This document shows, piece after piece, positions 25,503 to 40,200 of a DNA stretch of 64,000 nucleotides. Origin of the DNA: Gonocerus acuteangulatus (Eukaryota; Arthropoda; Insecta; Hemiptera; Coreidae); NCBI GenBank assembly GCA_946811695.1, contig OX328124.1, positions 95,064,804-95,128,803 on the forward strand, read 5' to 3'. Below the pieces are notes generated by a model. That model was not told the DNA's origin and did no database searches. It saw only the letters and a program-made list of their open reading frames with translations. A program made the translations under genes and the position numbers. Numbering within the stretch: the first letter of the stretch is position 1; each line of letters starts with the position of its first letter.

Positions 25503-27067
25503 ATAAATATTAACTATAATTGGACTGTACAGTCTCAGCTTTGAGATTTGAACTGAATGTGTATGGCCACCTTTACAAAATTTCATGTGGAACATAAAAT
25601 ACATAAACCATTATTATTTTAATAAAAAACTGATCCTAAGTAGTTATATTAAATCAATGTTCATGGATTGGGCCCTGCATCATTAAGGTTTGAATATATA
25701 GGTGTAAAAAAAGTATCCTTTACTCCTAAGAGACATACAAAAGATTTATTTCATAAAACAATAAGTAGGGGAAAGAAGGGTAAATCTGACCCCAGGGCGA
25801 CAGATTTAAATAATATTAACTACATTTTTTATACTCTAGAATAGTACTTATTTAATCAGAGGTCTGATTTAGCCATCCACCCTAAGATCTATGGCTCAAT
25901 TGGAAATAACGTTGTTTCTAAATATAAAGATGTTATCTAATGATATCTAAGACATTCTCTAGCGTACAAACAGTCTAATTAGTGTAGATCCAAAGAGGCA
26001 TTACTAATACTAAATCAAGGTAAGGATCTGTTCAACGTGAAGTTCTTGTTAGATTATTGGCTAATACTGAAACGTACCAAGTACCGTGATAAAAAGGAAC
26101 AATTTGTTTTTTCCATCTATGCTTGTGTAAATTTCCATAATACATATAAAAAGTCCGTCACACAGGAGCTGCATAACTAAGCACTTTCCTCAGAATTTGG
26201 GTAGTGTAGACTGCTTTCCAGAACAATTTGCTTAAAATATCCTACATAAATAAAATAAAAACATGAATAGTTCTCTTTTAAATTTGTAATGAGTAACTGA
26301 TCAATTATTAATTTGCTTCCAGAGTTATGTTTACACATGGTACCTACTACACTACGTAATAAATACAAAAAACCTCATATTATCGTATTTTGATCTAACG
26401 CAGGAAGAGGATACAGTCCTTCAAGATACAAAGCGCTCCTTGCGGCGGCTATGTGAACCTACGTCTGGCGGGCTTATCTATTGAAATATATTACGAAGTA
26501 AACCCTCGCTTTCCGATTGACTGATTCAGCTAATTTTGACAACACTTCTTTCTCATGAGTTACCCACGACATATACCGCGTTTCGTTTCAATACAGCAGA
26601 AATTACGACCGGTATGAGTATATTAGGAATTTGGGTCCGGAGTAAACCCCCTCTTCTAATGAACCGATTTAGTTTATTTTTACAACACATATTTACCAGT
26701 AGATTACCACTACGAATACCGAGTTTCGTCGAAATATACCAAAAATCACGGCTGGTAGTGGCGAATTCGTATTGTGGGTCCGGAATAAACCCCCCCCCCC
26801 CCCTCCTAATGAACCGATTTAGTTCATTTTTATATCTCGTTTTTCTCTCTATATTACCACTACGAATACCAAGTTTCGTTGAAATATAAGAAATATTACG
26901 GCTGACATGGTCAAATTAGTGTTTTGGGTTCGGGGTAACCCCCCCCCCCCCTTCCGGTGGACCGACTTTGGTGGGTAACGAACTCGTTCAATCGTTTGCT
27001 AATTGAATGCTTTATACCAAGTTTCGTGACGAAAAAACAAAAACTCTGGCCGCTATCGTGTTAACAG

Positions 27068-27125
<58 letters not shown>

Positions 27126-30100
27126 TTTAACGGGGGTTATTTTCGGTGTCTGCTATGTAGGATCGATAAAGATTTGAAGAAATTTTTCAAAAATTCCGTC
27201 ATGAGTCCAACCTCAATAGCTACTTTCCCTCGGAGGAAAGTGCTAATAACTATAATCAGTCAAAGAAACCCCTACCAAACACAATATTTATGAAGTGTTC
27301 AATTCATATCAAAGTCAGTGATACCAGGGCGATTCTTGATCTTATTTGAGATATAAAAGGTGAACAGGAATTATTTTCAACATAAATATAGCTTTCACAA
27401 GGTGTCTACTGTACGAAGAAGTCATGAAAATATCACAAAATTGAAAATAAGGCTAAAAAAAGTCATGAATTTTGAAACCATGTCACGGAATTTTAGTTTT
27501 ACCAGAATCTAACTTAAACCCGGGACTTCCGCAAATTCGTAATTGTCGCTGTTTTCCTAGGGTGATGGAATTCTATCTGCCTCCCCTACTCCCTTCCTCT
27601 GTTGCAGAGGAACAGCCTGCAGAGGAATCTGCCTCCCCATCTCCCTTCCTCGCATGGGCTGCAGCCCCCCCCCCCCCAAAATTTTGATTTGATCGGTAAA
27701 AATTTCATAAAACCCTTAAAAATAAATTAAATAAGATCATTTAGTTCATAAAACATATTCTATTTTGGGTGTAATAGCATTTAAGTTGGCTAAAACTCTT
27801 CCAAGATCTAAATTGTTAGTATTCCATACACCGGAAATGGTCTCAGCCCCCCCCCCCCTTCCCCCGAAATTTTCCCAGCCCCCTCCGAAATTATTTTCTA
27901 TATACGCCCATGCTTCCTCGATTCCTTTGCTGTAGCATTGACACGCCAATTATCCATTATTTACATATTTTTTTTTTATTTTTCTTTAATTATATTCAGA
28001 GTTTTTCATACAGACTTCAATATTAAAATTGTGTACACTATAATTTACTAAATTATGTACATTGACAATAAATATTTAGTTAGTAATATTTTTTACAAAT
28101 TTTGAATTATGCTAACATAGTTCAATCTTTCTGGGGCTGCCAATTACATAGTCGTCCTAAAATTTCTTCTTTAACATATGGGGTACATTTTATACAATTT
28201 TAAATGTATGTAAAATTGTGAGTTTATAGATATCACGATAATCCGTGTAAGGTTACAAATAATTTTAAACTAAAAGTTAAAGCTTTTCTTTTTAAGTAAA
28301 ATTATTTTCTTTTTAAGTAAAATTATTTTCTTTTTAATGGGCATGAAATTTGCCTTTTAAGTTATGAAAATGTCATGAAATTGGCTTTTGCAAAAGTAGT
28401 AGACGCCCTGTTTCATTACCCTTTTCTTTTTTTTTTTCTTTTTAAACGGATTATATTTACTGCAGTGTCGATTTCAGTGTACACTATGTTTACTGAAATC
28501 AGCACTGCTGGAGAAACAAGCTGTTTAAAAAAAAAAAAATAAAATGAAGACCTAGTGACTCAGTAAAACAAAATTTGTATTGACCTGTATTTGTATTAAA
28601 TATGAGCTTTATCTTGTATTATATTATTTATGTGATTTGCCAATGATGAAGGATACCATGAATAGTATTAACAATGTTAACTTAATACATTAAAGCACTT
28701 AAAAACTTCTTTTAGTGCTTTATTTGGATAATATTCCACTCTGGATGTCCTGTGTGATAAGCGTGGGAGCTGGTCTGCTGACTGCTATTATCGTTCAACT
28801 GGTATTTGTCCCCTCTCAGAGGAAACGAGTAATAGGTAAGTAAAACTTGTTAGTTTGTTTTCCTAATCCACATTTATCTCTCTTCATTGCATTTTATTTT
28901 AGTGATTTGCATTGATTCTGAACACTCAAATTTTACCTGTTGTCATTTCTTTCAAGCAAAAGACATCAGACTAAACTTTAGTTGTCTAAGCAAATTATTT
29001 CTTTTACTCTCTCCTGAAGTGGTATTTAACCCACATATTCTTGGTCTTTAATATTATTAATATATAATGAACAATTAATTGGAAAAATATGAAAAAACAG
29101 CCTGATAGCCTCATTTTGCAAGATAATGAAGTTATATAAGCTTGGTAAAGTGTAATCATTTAAATGTATTGTGCACAAAGAAGATCAATGAATAAAAACA
29201 TTTTGAGGATAGATGTACAGTGAAGAAAAGAACTAGGTAGTGCGCATGTGCGGCCTCCAGCCCTCCCCACCACAGCTTCATTTCCCCTCTGCAACTTGGA
29301 GCGACAAACATCACACACCTCGTGCAGTAGTGATACTTATATTTTTTAAAATTTTTTAAATGTTATATTTTTTTAAATGTTATTAGTTCCAGCCCTGATG
29401 ATGAAATAAGTGATGATGAATACATGGACGTGTAATACCCACATCACATAATTACTTTTTTTTCATTATTTTATTTATTTACAGGTTATAGGTTGGTGGC
29501 GAGTGGTGGGGAAAGGCCTACCTTCCCTCCGGTTCTGCCCCCTGGTTCTTTTGTTTCTGTCGAGTTATAGTTAGTTGCTTTATTAAAACTGCTCGACTGT
29601 CTTAGGAAAACTTGTAAAAATAGTGATATAAAATAATATTTTGTTTAATATATTGGACCAACCTTAAACATAAAAACAACAACAAAACATTACTATTTTA
29701 TGTCAACATATTTTATTTTATATGATTAATATACTTTTTCCAGATTCAATTTCAGTTTATTGGCTCCTTTGATTTTAATTGCTGATGCTCAGCCATGCCT
29801 TGTAGCAGAAGGTTCATAAAACTCTTATTTTAAGAAATTTGTCTGGCATCAGTTGATACCATCGTGGTGGAGCAGTGTTATTAAAGTGACTCAAATTGTT
29901 GAAATGTTTTTATTGATCGGCCTCCATATGCAGTACAAAAACACCTTTCAGATTTTAAAATCACACAACCATTTAAGTTATGCATTGGCAAAAGCAATTC
30001 TCAATTTCTTTACAAAAAGAGAGTCTTAATTTCCTTTTTATCATAAATCAGTTATTTTTGTTATTTTCTTTTTTTAAGAAGGATATTTTTTTCTCTCAGG

Positions 30101-31215
30101 CAAATCAGGTTCAGTAACCTGAAACTTATGGTATTTAAATAATCTAGTGATGGATTAAATTATCAAGATATAAATAGACTAATGAAAATTAAATAATTTG
30201 ATGTACCCAAAAGAAATATATTACTTCTTTTTTCAGCCCCTGACCAAAATTTGGAGACCCTTAATGGCCCTCGCTACCAGGGCAGAACGAGTTCCCCTAG
30301 CCTTTTCTCTGGGTCGGCCATAACTCCAAACAGCTTACCAAAACCTGAGAGATTGTTAAAAATTAACCAGATCTATCCCGGTATTGTTACTCATGGACTA
30401 ACTCTTGATTCAATCAAAACTTCGACCCAGGAACCCGAACTCCAAAATATTGGTTCATCCCAACTCCCTCCAGCTCATTACATGACCAAAGACGAGTACC
30501 TGAAAGCAATTGTTCACATGGTGTCTCAATTGCAGAAACGGGACCACAGGAAATCATTACGTTCTGCTCTAGGGTCATCTTTTATGACTCTATTTATCCA
30601 AGGAATGGGAGTCCCAGATTGTAATACACAATGCTCTTCTATCCAATCGAGATGTCTCCCTTCCATTTTAAGTCAAATGGTGGAAATTGATTCTTATTAC
30701 ATTTCTGAAATCAGATCCTCTCTAAAGAAAAAGGTTAAGAAGGTAAATCAGGCCAGTCGACAAGGTGAGCATTAAGTTGCAGAATTAAACTATTATAAAT
30801 ATATATAAATTCTTTGATTATTGTTAACATAAACAAAAAATAACTGACATTACACACATGCTAAATCAATCTGTATTATAGAATTACTTTGATTTATAAA
30901 AATTAATAAAGGAATAGCATTAAATATTTTTGTAATGAAAGGTTGATTTTTTCCTAGTTATAGCTTAGCAAAATTCAACATATTAATTATTTTCTCTAAT
31001 ACGTTTTTTGACAATGAGAATTGTTTATAGTTATATGATAAAACTATTACCCTCCCCTGGATGCAGGAAGACCAACTGCATGTAAAATGATAAAGCTTCA
31101 TAAACGATCTGTTGGAAATGTTAAGACAAGTAAAGTTGAGTGAAAATATTTAACTCAAAATTTCTGCCTGTAACTTCTAACTTATGCATTAATTAATTTT
31201 AAACTGAGAACTGTG

Positions 31216-31283
<68 letters not shown>

Positions 31284-34200
31284 CATATATAGTAGTAGAT
31301 AAAACAGCATTTATCTTAAAAATTATTATTTGTGTTTGTACGTGGGCTTCTAAATAATTTGCTAGTGTTTTGAAATGTAAGGATGGTTATTTTATTATTA
31401 AGTTACCTTTTAGTTAATCAAATAAACAGCAGGAATGCAATTATGGGCACATTCATAAGTGGAGGAGAAAATGTTCTCCAGTATCTTTTTTTTTTTGGTA
31501 AATTTGTTCAACGATTCCAGGGATTTGTAAATATTTATTTTTTAATGTATTTTGATAATTTTTCTTCCATGCATGTGGTAGAAATGTTTTAAACACATTT
31601 TTTGAATGTTTTATATGAGGAGGTGAGATACATAACCCGTTTGTTCCATTTTTTGAAAATTTGAGATGGCATTAGATTATAAAAGATATTTCGACATGTA
31701 TTGAAATATAACATAAATCTGTAAACATAAAGATGTATCTTTCGAAGGCAAAAAAAAACACATTTTAATCTGGCCACTCTACACGACATAGTTTCGAGTT
31801 TTTTGGGCTTCTTGAAAAATATGTTCCTGTGGAAGGGAGGAGTTTTGCATCTCACCTACTCATATATTATCTACAATTATATTTTATGGGAGTTTATTAT
31901 GGAAAAAAAAATGAAATGGAATTCAAGATTTTAAAATAACTATCCATTGATACATGCGATTAATTTGAACACATTGGCTGGTTAATATGTTTCATAGTTT
32001 ATACTACTGCATATGATGCCAACTTTAATTTATATTGCTCGATGTTGGTCTATGAGGAAACTCATAATTTTCTGCGTTATTATGTAGGATGCCAATTCTT
32101 TCACTTCATACCCGTGAAACATACCAGGGATTCTTATACTGACCATTTTCTTTACTATAACCAAACCTAAAGATGGCCTCAATTTTTTATGGCAATTCTC
32201 TTTGAATTTTTTTTTCTTATAACACATTTCTTGATAATACCGTTGCATTAAAGAAGCTTTTATGTTATCTTCTCTCCATTAAAAACAAAGGAAATATTTT
32301 CCCCCTTCCAATATTCTTAAATTGCTCTCAACTCTAGTAAGTGCAGTTATTTTTTCAAGTCTATAATTTTTAGAAAATAAAATTTGGAAATTAAGTCACT
32401 GTAATATATAGTGGTTTAATGTATGTTATAGATTGACCAGACATATTCTGAGATTTGGTTTTATTTTAATAATAAATAACTTATTCAACAGTAATATTTT
32501 TATACTTTTTCTATAACAATTTTTAAAAAATATACTTCAAACAGAGGAAAAATCTACTTATGTAAAATGCCTGCCTATTAATTAATAGTAGAATTTATTA
32601 AAAATGCACAGCGCTTTTTCAAGCACAACTTTTCCCAAGCTTGCACTATTGCTACTTTTATGCTCCTAGTAGTGTCTTTCTTTTATTAACTCAATTGGGT
32701 TTGGTGTTTTTCTTATTTATACTATAAATAAGAATTAAAATTTAAATTAATTATTTATACTAACATTAATTAAGACTAACAATTTTTTAAAAAATTAATA
32801 TTTTTTGGTCTGCGAGCCGACACTATTTTTGCTGTAATGGACAAAACATACAGTGGCCAATTCCGACGTCTGGACTTAAGCCCCACAGACTCATGATTTA
32901 CTATTTGAGCTCTGGTTATAATGGCTTACAGTCTGATAGGGATTCATCCAAACCTTGTTTTTTTTTGGTGAGAGGCTTCGTAATATGATCTCAAAAACAG
33001 AAAATAAATCTGATCCTTAACGATACAGAATATATATGACAATAGTGTGGTAAATAATGAGTGCCACACCTGAAATTTTCATTTTAAAGAGAACCTAAGG
33101 CTGTCTACAAGCTTATATTGTTCTTCTTAAACTCAAAAGCCTGCACTTTCTTACAGGATATTTTCACTAAGGAAAATAGATTCAAGATGTAATTATTATA
33201 GGCTTTATTTATAAACCTAATTTTCTGACCAAAATTTACAATAAGGTTCTCTATTAAGTAAGCCTATTAAGTAACTTGCGATACGTTGATATTTGGCCTT
33301 CTTGTCTTTTCTATTCTGGTATTTAGCCATATTCTATAATTATTCTGGGCATTATTGCAACAAAACTTCCATTCGTTGACCCTGATTTATGACTAATGGA
33401 ATGTTTGTAGTTCTTAAGATTTCTCTAAGCCTTTCTGAGAAGTAAATGTAAATGAGGAATAAATGTAATGTCCTCTAATTACCAGGAGATTATAATCATT
33501 TTCAAAATAAATATATTTTCGTTTTACCTATTCTATCCTGTAATATCTAAACATTTAATTAATTAATGAACTGAATTTGTTGTTGTTAAAAGTTTTTAGT
33601 TTAAAGATATTTAAAACGTCCTTCATGGAAAACAGAAGAGAAGATGTGGTGCTGTCTTGACAGCGCATACATGCCATATGCGCACACGAATGAGTCACAG
33701 ACACTTGATGTGTAGATAGGAACTGGCCATTTTGAGAGCTGTGGAGTCGCTCAAACCGTTAAGCACATTCTAACCAGGGGCCTATATAAGGGGGGGGGGC
33801 TGAGGGGGCTGCAGCCCCCCCCCCCCTTCCCCCGAAATTTTCATTTGATGGTGAAAATGTATCGTAAAAGCCTTAAAAATAAATTAAATAACATCAGTTC
33901 ATAAAAAAGAAAAAGTTTATTTTAGGTGTAATAGCGTTTTAGTTGCCTAAAACTATTCCAAGTTCTAAATTGTTATTATTCTATACCCCGGAAATGGTCT
34001 CAGCCCCCCTCTCCCGAAATTTTCCCAGCCCCTCCCGAAATTATTTCCTATATATACCCATGATTCTAACTGAATGCCAAAAAATTAAAAAGAAAAGAGA
34101 TGAAGTCCAACTGCCTGTACATTTGGATGAAATGCCAGGCAATGCTGCAACAAATATAAATAAATTAATAAAATTCTTGAAATCCAGCAAATTAATATCC

Positions 34201-37200
34201 AAAATATAAATTTTTCATTTCTATGACATATCTCATTAATAGATAAAATTGAAAATGAACTAAATGAACATCTAGATATTTGATTAGAAAATTAAATAAA
34301 TATAACGACAAACACAAATGTGTAAAAATGAATAACTTACTAGTCAGAGAAAAACAAATATTTGCTCCTTCTGAAAGCATTTTCTCAATACATGTGCAGG
34401 TCCATTGTCCAGACCTACATTCGAGGCATTAATGACCCAAGGGAAGGCATTACATGCCTTAAAAGAAGAAAAAAAAATTTAAATAACTGGCATAATTTTT
34501 ATTTTAAATTCAACTTACTGAAAGAAATTTGGTCTGAATCGATTTGAAAAAGTCTCATAAACTAAATACATTTCCTGTTGAAATTTAAGTCTAAAACAGA
34601 TAAAATAATGTGTTCGATGAAGGTTAATCAACTGATTTTTATTTATTTATGCATTTTTCAAAACATTTTCTGAAACCACGAAAATAAAAAAATCGGTGCT
34701 ATTATTATTTTTTGTTCTGCACCATTTTTTTTTTTCTTAAAAATCTTTCATTTTTTACTTTAAGAATTTTGTTTTGTTTTTTGCTTTGAATTGCACAATT
34801 TTGGTTTCCTTCTTTTTAACACTATTGTAAACTCACAATTTGTTGCAAACTTTAATCACTCATTTATTACTTTTGTCTTTTCTTCTGCATTTTTCATTTT
34901 TTTTATACATTTTTGCAGTATTTTTGATTGGTACATGAGTGTATGATGGCTTGTTTTTTTATGAGCTTTTTTTTCTTCTTTTAAATTATTTTTTTCTGTC
35001 GATACTCATGATATCATATGCCAAACTTATTTTACAGAAGACTTAAGAAAATCGAGTAACCGAGATGTCCAGTTTACTTTTGGTGAATCTACAGGTATAA
35101 AACGTATTTTGACTGCCTTTTTCCCTTCATTATTATCGGAATGTTTCTTTTTCTTTTTCGAAATATTTTAAAGATAACATCTGAGAATAATTCAAGTTAG
35201 AGGAAAACAAACAGATTCACTTAAAAAGGGTATGCCATTTTTTGCAGGTTTTTTTTCTTGAGCTTAGTTTTGAATGAAAATCTAAAATAAAAGAAAGAAT
35301 AAATAATTTTTCAACAAATAACAAGGAACAAAGTGGCTACTTACAATTAAAAAATATATCAATTAGGTTTATTGTAATGGTATATAATGTAATTAACCAG
35401 TTGAAAAATAATTGGTGATGGGGTAGTCTTTACATTTCCATATAATTACAGTATATAAGCTTTGGCTTTCTTTCTTCCTGTATTAACTCTTTCTACTCTT
35501 TCTTAGCATGATCTTAATTAGAAAAAATCTATTTTCTCTTTAGTCATACAAAATAATAATAAAAACTCAAAAATACTGAGAACGTTGACGATTGTTACCA
35601 ATAAATAACTCCTACGTCAATTTTAATAATAGATCAGAAATTCTTGGTGATATATTATTACCAAAGTATTTTTGTCTATTCATACAAGTAAAAAAAAAAT
35701 TATTAAGAATAATTTTCTTTCACAAAATACAGGAGATTATGTGAGAAGTGGCATCAACTGCACTGTTAATTTAAGTATATAGGGTCTCACTTCCTAAGTA
35801 GCAGAGCGCTTCAGTGGAAAGCAAGGGGCTCCATAGAAGATAAGATGTTCTCTTTAAATTATTATGCTATGACGAATTTGAGGAAATGGCCAAAACCTTC
35901 ATAGGTTTATAAGTTTCAGAAGAATATCTTCATCTTCAGAGCTCTCCACTAAATATGCCCTCTTCTTAGCAGGATTTAAAACCCCCTTCAGTAACCCACT
36001 TTCAGAAGAGGGTTTCTTTAGTGAAGAGTGCTGAATGCTGGGGGGTATTCATCCGCAAGTTGACTCCTCAGTAAACAAATTAACCTATGGAGGTCGTGAC
36101 TATTTCTTCACAAGCCAAGAATGATAACCTTGTAGTTCTTTGCCCTTGAACATAGTTAAAACAAATAATCCGAGAATTAACCTCATGAAAAAAATACTCA
36201 AAACTGATGAGGTTATAGTATCTTAACTCTCTAAGGGTTACTTGGTATATTCAAAGAGTCAACTTTTATTTATTTCTTTTGACAAATAAATAAATTGTGT
36301 ATACTTTTAAGTAAGAATATTTTAAGTGTATATTCTCTCACTGATTTTGTTAAAATGTACAACACATTCTTTATAATATTATATAATTTATTTATTTATT
36401 AACTTGAAGAGCTCTTCAACTTTAGTGATCCATCCTAAAATAATTTATAACAAAGAAATAATAGAATGAAAATTTAAAAATATATAATTCATGAAAATTA
36501 AAAAAGAAATAAAATAACACAGTTTTAATTTTAAAAATACTCGTAATAATAATTAGCAACCATAATAATATTTCTGGGAATAAAATAAATCAGAGGACAA
36601 TTATCCTGATTTGATAAACTTTGACTTGGCTGAAATTATGGGATTTATGGTACTGCTATAGTTTACTATAAGCCTTCGTGGTCTGTACGTACATCAATAT
36701 GGTAGCAATATGTGGGCTCCTTCTAATTACAGTGCACTTAGGGTTTGGTCCACCAGTAAGTTGTCTCTTACATTATTGTTTTATAGTTAAATGGATTATA
36801 GTTAAAGGGGGATTTAAGTCTCACATAGTGATTGTGAAAAGGGTTGAGTGAGTGAGTCGTGTATTTCAGATCGTCTGTCTTATTAGTATAACTTTGTCAA
36901 GTCTTGTTCTAATTTCTCATGCAGGTTATGATTCTATACTGCTCTATATTTATGTAGTTTTTTTTTTGCCTGTAAGTTTATTGGCAACAGTGCACTTGTG
37001 CACGAAATTTTCCCCACCAAAATGCATTAGAAAAGGCTAGTCACAAAGGTAGCAACTACTGAACATATTTTGATCATTGTTGTGCCAAGAATCAAAAATG
37101 TTTCAGTTGCTCTTTCATTTTATATATCACTTATAATTATAAGTTTAAAGCAATAAATATCATAAAATATTAAATCCCCAATATTGAAACACCCGGTATT

Positions 37201-37245
37201 TTGCAGAAAGCACATCCTGCTTCCTTAGACGAGTACATTTTTCGC

Positions 37246-37297
<52 letters not shown>

Positions 37298-40200
37298 TAT
37301 AATAACCTTGATAACACTACAAAATCTACTGCTGGAGTCAAAAACTGCACTAGTTACAAAAACTCCCAACAAGCAAAGAAACCTTATGCAGTCTTAGATA
37401 GCATCATAAAGAATATGTGTTGCAAATTTTAACCAAATTGAGGATCTTGCAGTATCTTGTTAATCAGTCTGAAAAATATATTTGTATTGTAAAATAAATT
37501 ATTTCTCTAAAAGAGGAAGATATAAGAAGCCTGCCCATCTATTCAAGTAGAAACAAGAATCAATTTCTCATTTTCCAGGCTGTAAATTTATATAAACCTT
37601 AAATTAAGTATAATTGATTTGTGAATAATTAAGAGTAATAACTATAATTATTGATAATACGATTACATAATAAAATGTTGTCATGTACTTCCGTCTATCA
37701 TTTAGACATGTTAGCTATTAAATATTTATGTTTTAAGCAATTTCTAATATGTATTTTATAAAATAAATAGACTCTTCACGTGATGGCAGTCCAAGGACAT
37801 CTCGGCTTCTTGAAGAAGGAGCCAGTGCTAGAGGCCTTCCGGTTATAGTAGAAGTTCCAGCTAACAATAACGGATATGTTCTTGCACAATCAGAATCTCT
37901 ATCTGTATGTATTTATTTTTTCTTCATTTTATAATATCTAGTACAAAATTAAGGAGTAATTTAGCTATTAGGAGAATGAAAATTCAGTCCTTTATGATGA
38001 TTTTTTTTCATAACTATACAATATCACATCATGTGCTCTACTATAATAATATCAGGTGTTTTACTAAATTTTAGAAATCTAGAAGAAATAAAGATTGAAC
38101 AGGTAAATGGATTTAATGATGTTAATAATTTAAAAAACAATAAGTCTCCCGTAGTCTAGTGGCTAACACCACTAGGCAGCAGGTTGGGTATTTACATTTC
38201 AGGGCTGCACCCCCCCCCCTCTGGATATTTAGGAAGGGTGGTAACCTGTAGATAGCCCGATGCTAATGGTTTAGATGTTGGAGCGCTGTAAAAAAAATAA
38301 TAATAATAGTTTGTTTGTCCCATCCTAAAAACAACATTAATACGTAATTAATGGGAGTATTACTTAATTAAGTAATATAGAACTGGTTAATAATAAAAGC
38401 CTCTCCTGTAGGATAAGCAAAAACTATTGCTTGTTCAGTTAGATAGAATAGTTCGAATCCCGCATGCGCGAAATTCTGCAGGAATTATTCCCGATGGGTC
38501 TGCTATTTGCATTACTATTTCAATGAACAACACACTACCTGAAACTCAATAAAAACTGATTATGTCTCGTTTAGGACCAGGGAAGGCTATGAGAGGTCAG
38601 GAAAGAAAGATTAATATTTGTTAATATTTATCAATACTTAGCTAAAGGTAAGGCTGAAAACAATTTAGACTATAACATTGCCTGTTCAAATAGATGGTAA
38701 GATGGAGGGAAAAGGGCATGGCCTATATTCCCGGTAGAAAATTGGCGGTAAAAATTCTCTCGGTCATAACCTTAACACTATGAAGTTTAAAACGTTTTCA
38801 GCCTTCAATGCTTAGCTTTGGCTGAGTTCATGGTACGCAATGAGATACGTAGCTAAATATCCGTGCACTTGACATTTAAGAAAACCTGTTAGAAGACTGA
38901 GGATAAAAAAATACTGATCTTAAGGTTATGCTGTCACAGAAATGTTGATGCTTTTATTATTACAATTTTTAATGGGAATGTATTTAATTTATTTTCAGGA
39001 TATTCAAACACTTGATAAAAAAGTAGAAAAAGAGCTTGGGGCAAAGTTGAACTTACCCAATAATGGAAATGTTACTCCTGCCTACGGTTGGTACCATATT
39101 TAATATTTAGAGAATAACAGTCACATATGAACCAAAATATATCCATCTGTTTAGCCAGAAAATAAATATAAATTATTTATCAAACCTTATCCATTGTTAA
39201 TAACACAAATTATCTAAATTTGAATTTGTTTATTATTCATAAAGTAACTGCAGGCTTTTGAAGAACTTAAGAATGGTGTGAGATATTCTAATTGTGGATA
39301 AACCATAATGTGGTCTAATACAATAAAAATTAATTTAACAAGTATAAGATAGCAGACAATTAAACTCATTATATCAGATAGCTGTTTCGGTAGTATTTCT
39401 TCAATATGAATTATGATATACAGTAAACTTCCTCTAATCCAGCATCCTATGGTCCGGAACGCTTAATAATCCGGCACAGCAGGGGTGTTAAGGCCAAAAA
39501 TAAGTGCGCCTCTTGAGTTCTTATGCATCAATTACACGAAATCCCTACCCCAATGACCCTGTGGTGCCCCACGGGATCATAGAAAAAATCATGGAAACCC
39601 TCTTGGTGATCAAATATGTTGCCCTTTCAGTTTATAGCTTTCTCTTGACTGAGACCATATTCATCAAGGGGACAATTATTTATGCATACTTTTTTTGTAT
39701 TCTAAGAGTGTGCAATTTTATTTTAGTCATTTTACATTAAATATGTATTAGTCATTTAGTATACATTCCATTTCATTTCATTTTCATCTCCGGTATGCTG
39801 CAACTCCCAAACGTGCCAGATTAAAGGAAGTTTACTGTATAGAGATTTATTTGTTTCAAGAGTTTTTACATTGTCTAAAATGGTTATCTTTGCTTTTTGT
39901 TTTAGGTCTATCTCCAAACAGCAGTGCCGTACCACTAATAAAGGAGAAGCCAATTGAACCAATGGTAGGATTTCCTAAATGTCATTTAAACAGAATAATT
40001 ATAAAAAAAAAAAAAGAAAAGAACAGTAGCTTTTTTAAGAATAATTTATTTACTAAGTTTTGCTTTAGCAAATAGAAAACAAGAACGAAAATGAAGACAG
40101 GCCAGAAATAGCAAGAGTGTTCTCCTTTCTTCAGATTCTCACTGCTTGCTTTGGTTCATTTGCTCATGGTGGTAATGATGTGAGGTAAATGCAATTGAAT

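Noticed and set aside
39504..39740. A 78-residue frame inside the pogo-like MITE as a transposase remnant
   Set aside because: No DDE or HTH features can be seen; too short and hydrophobic.
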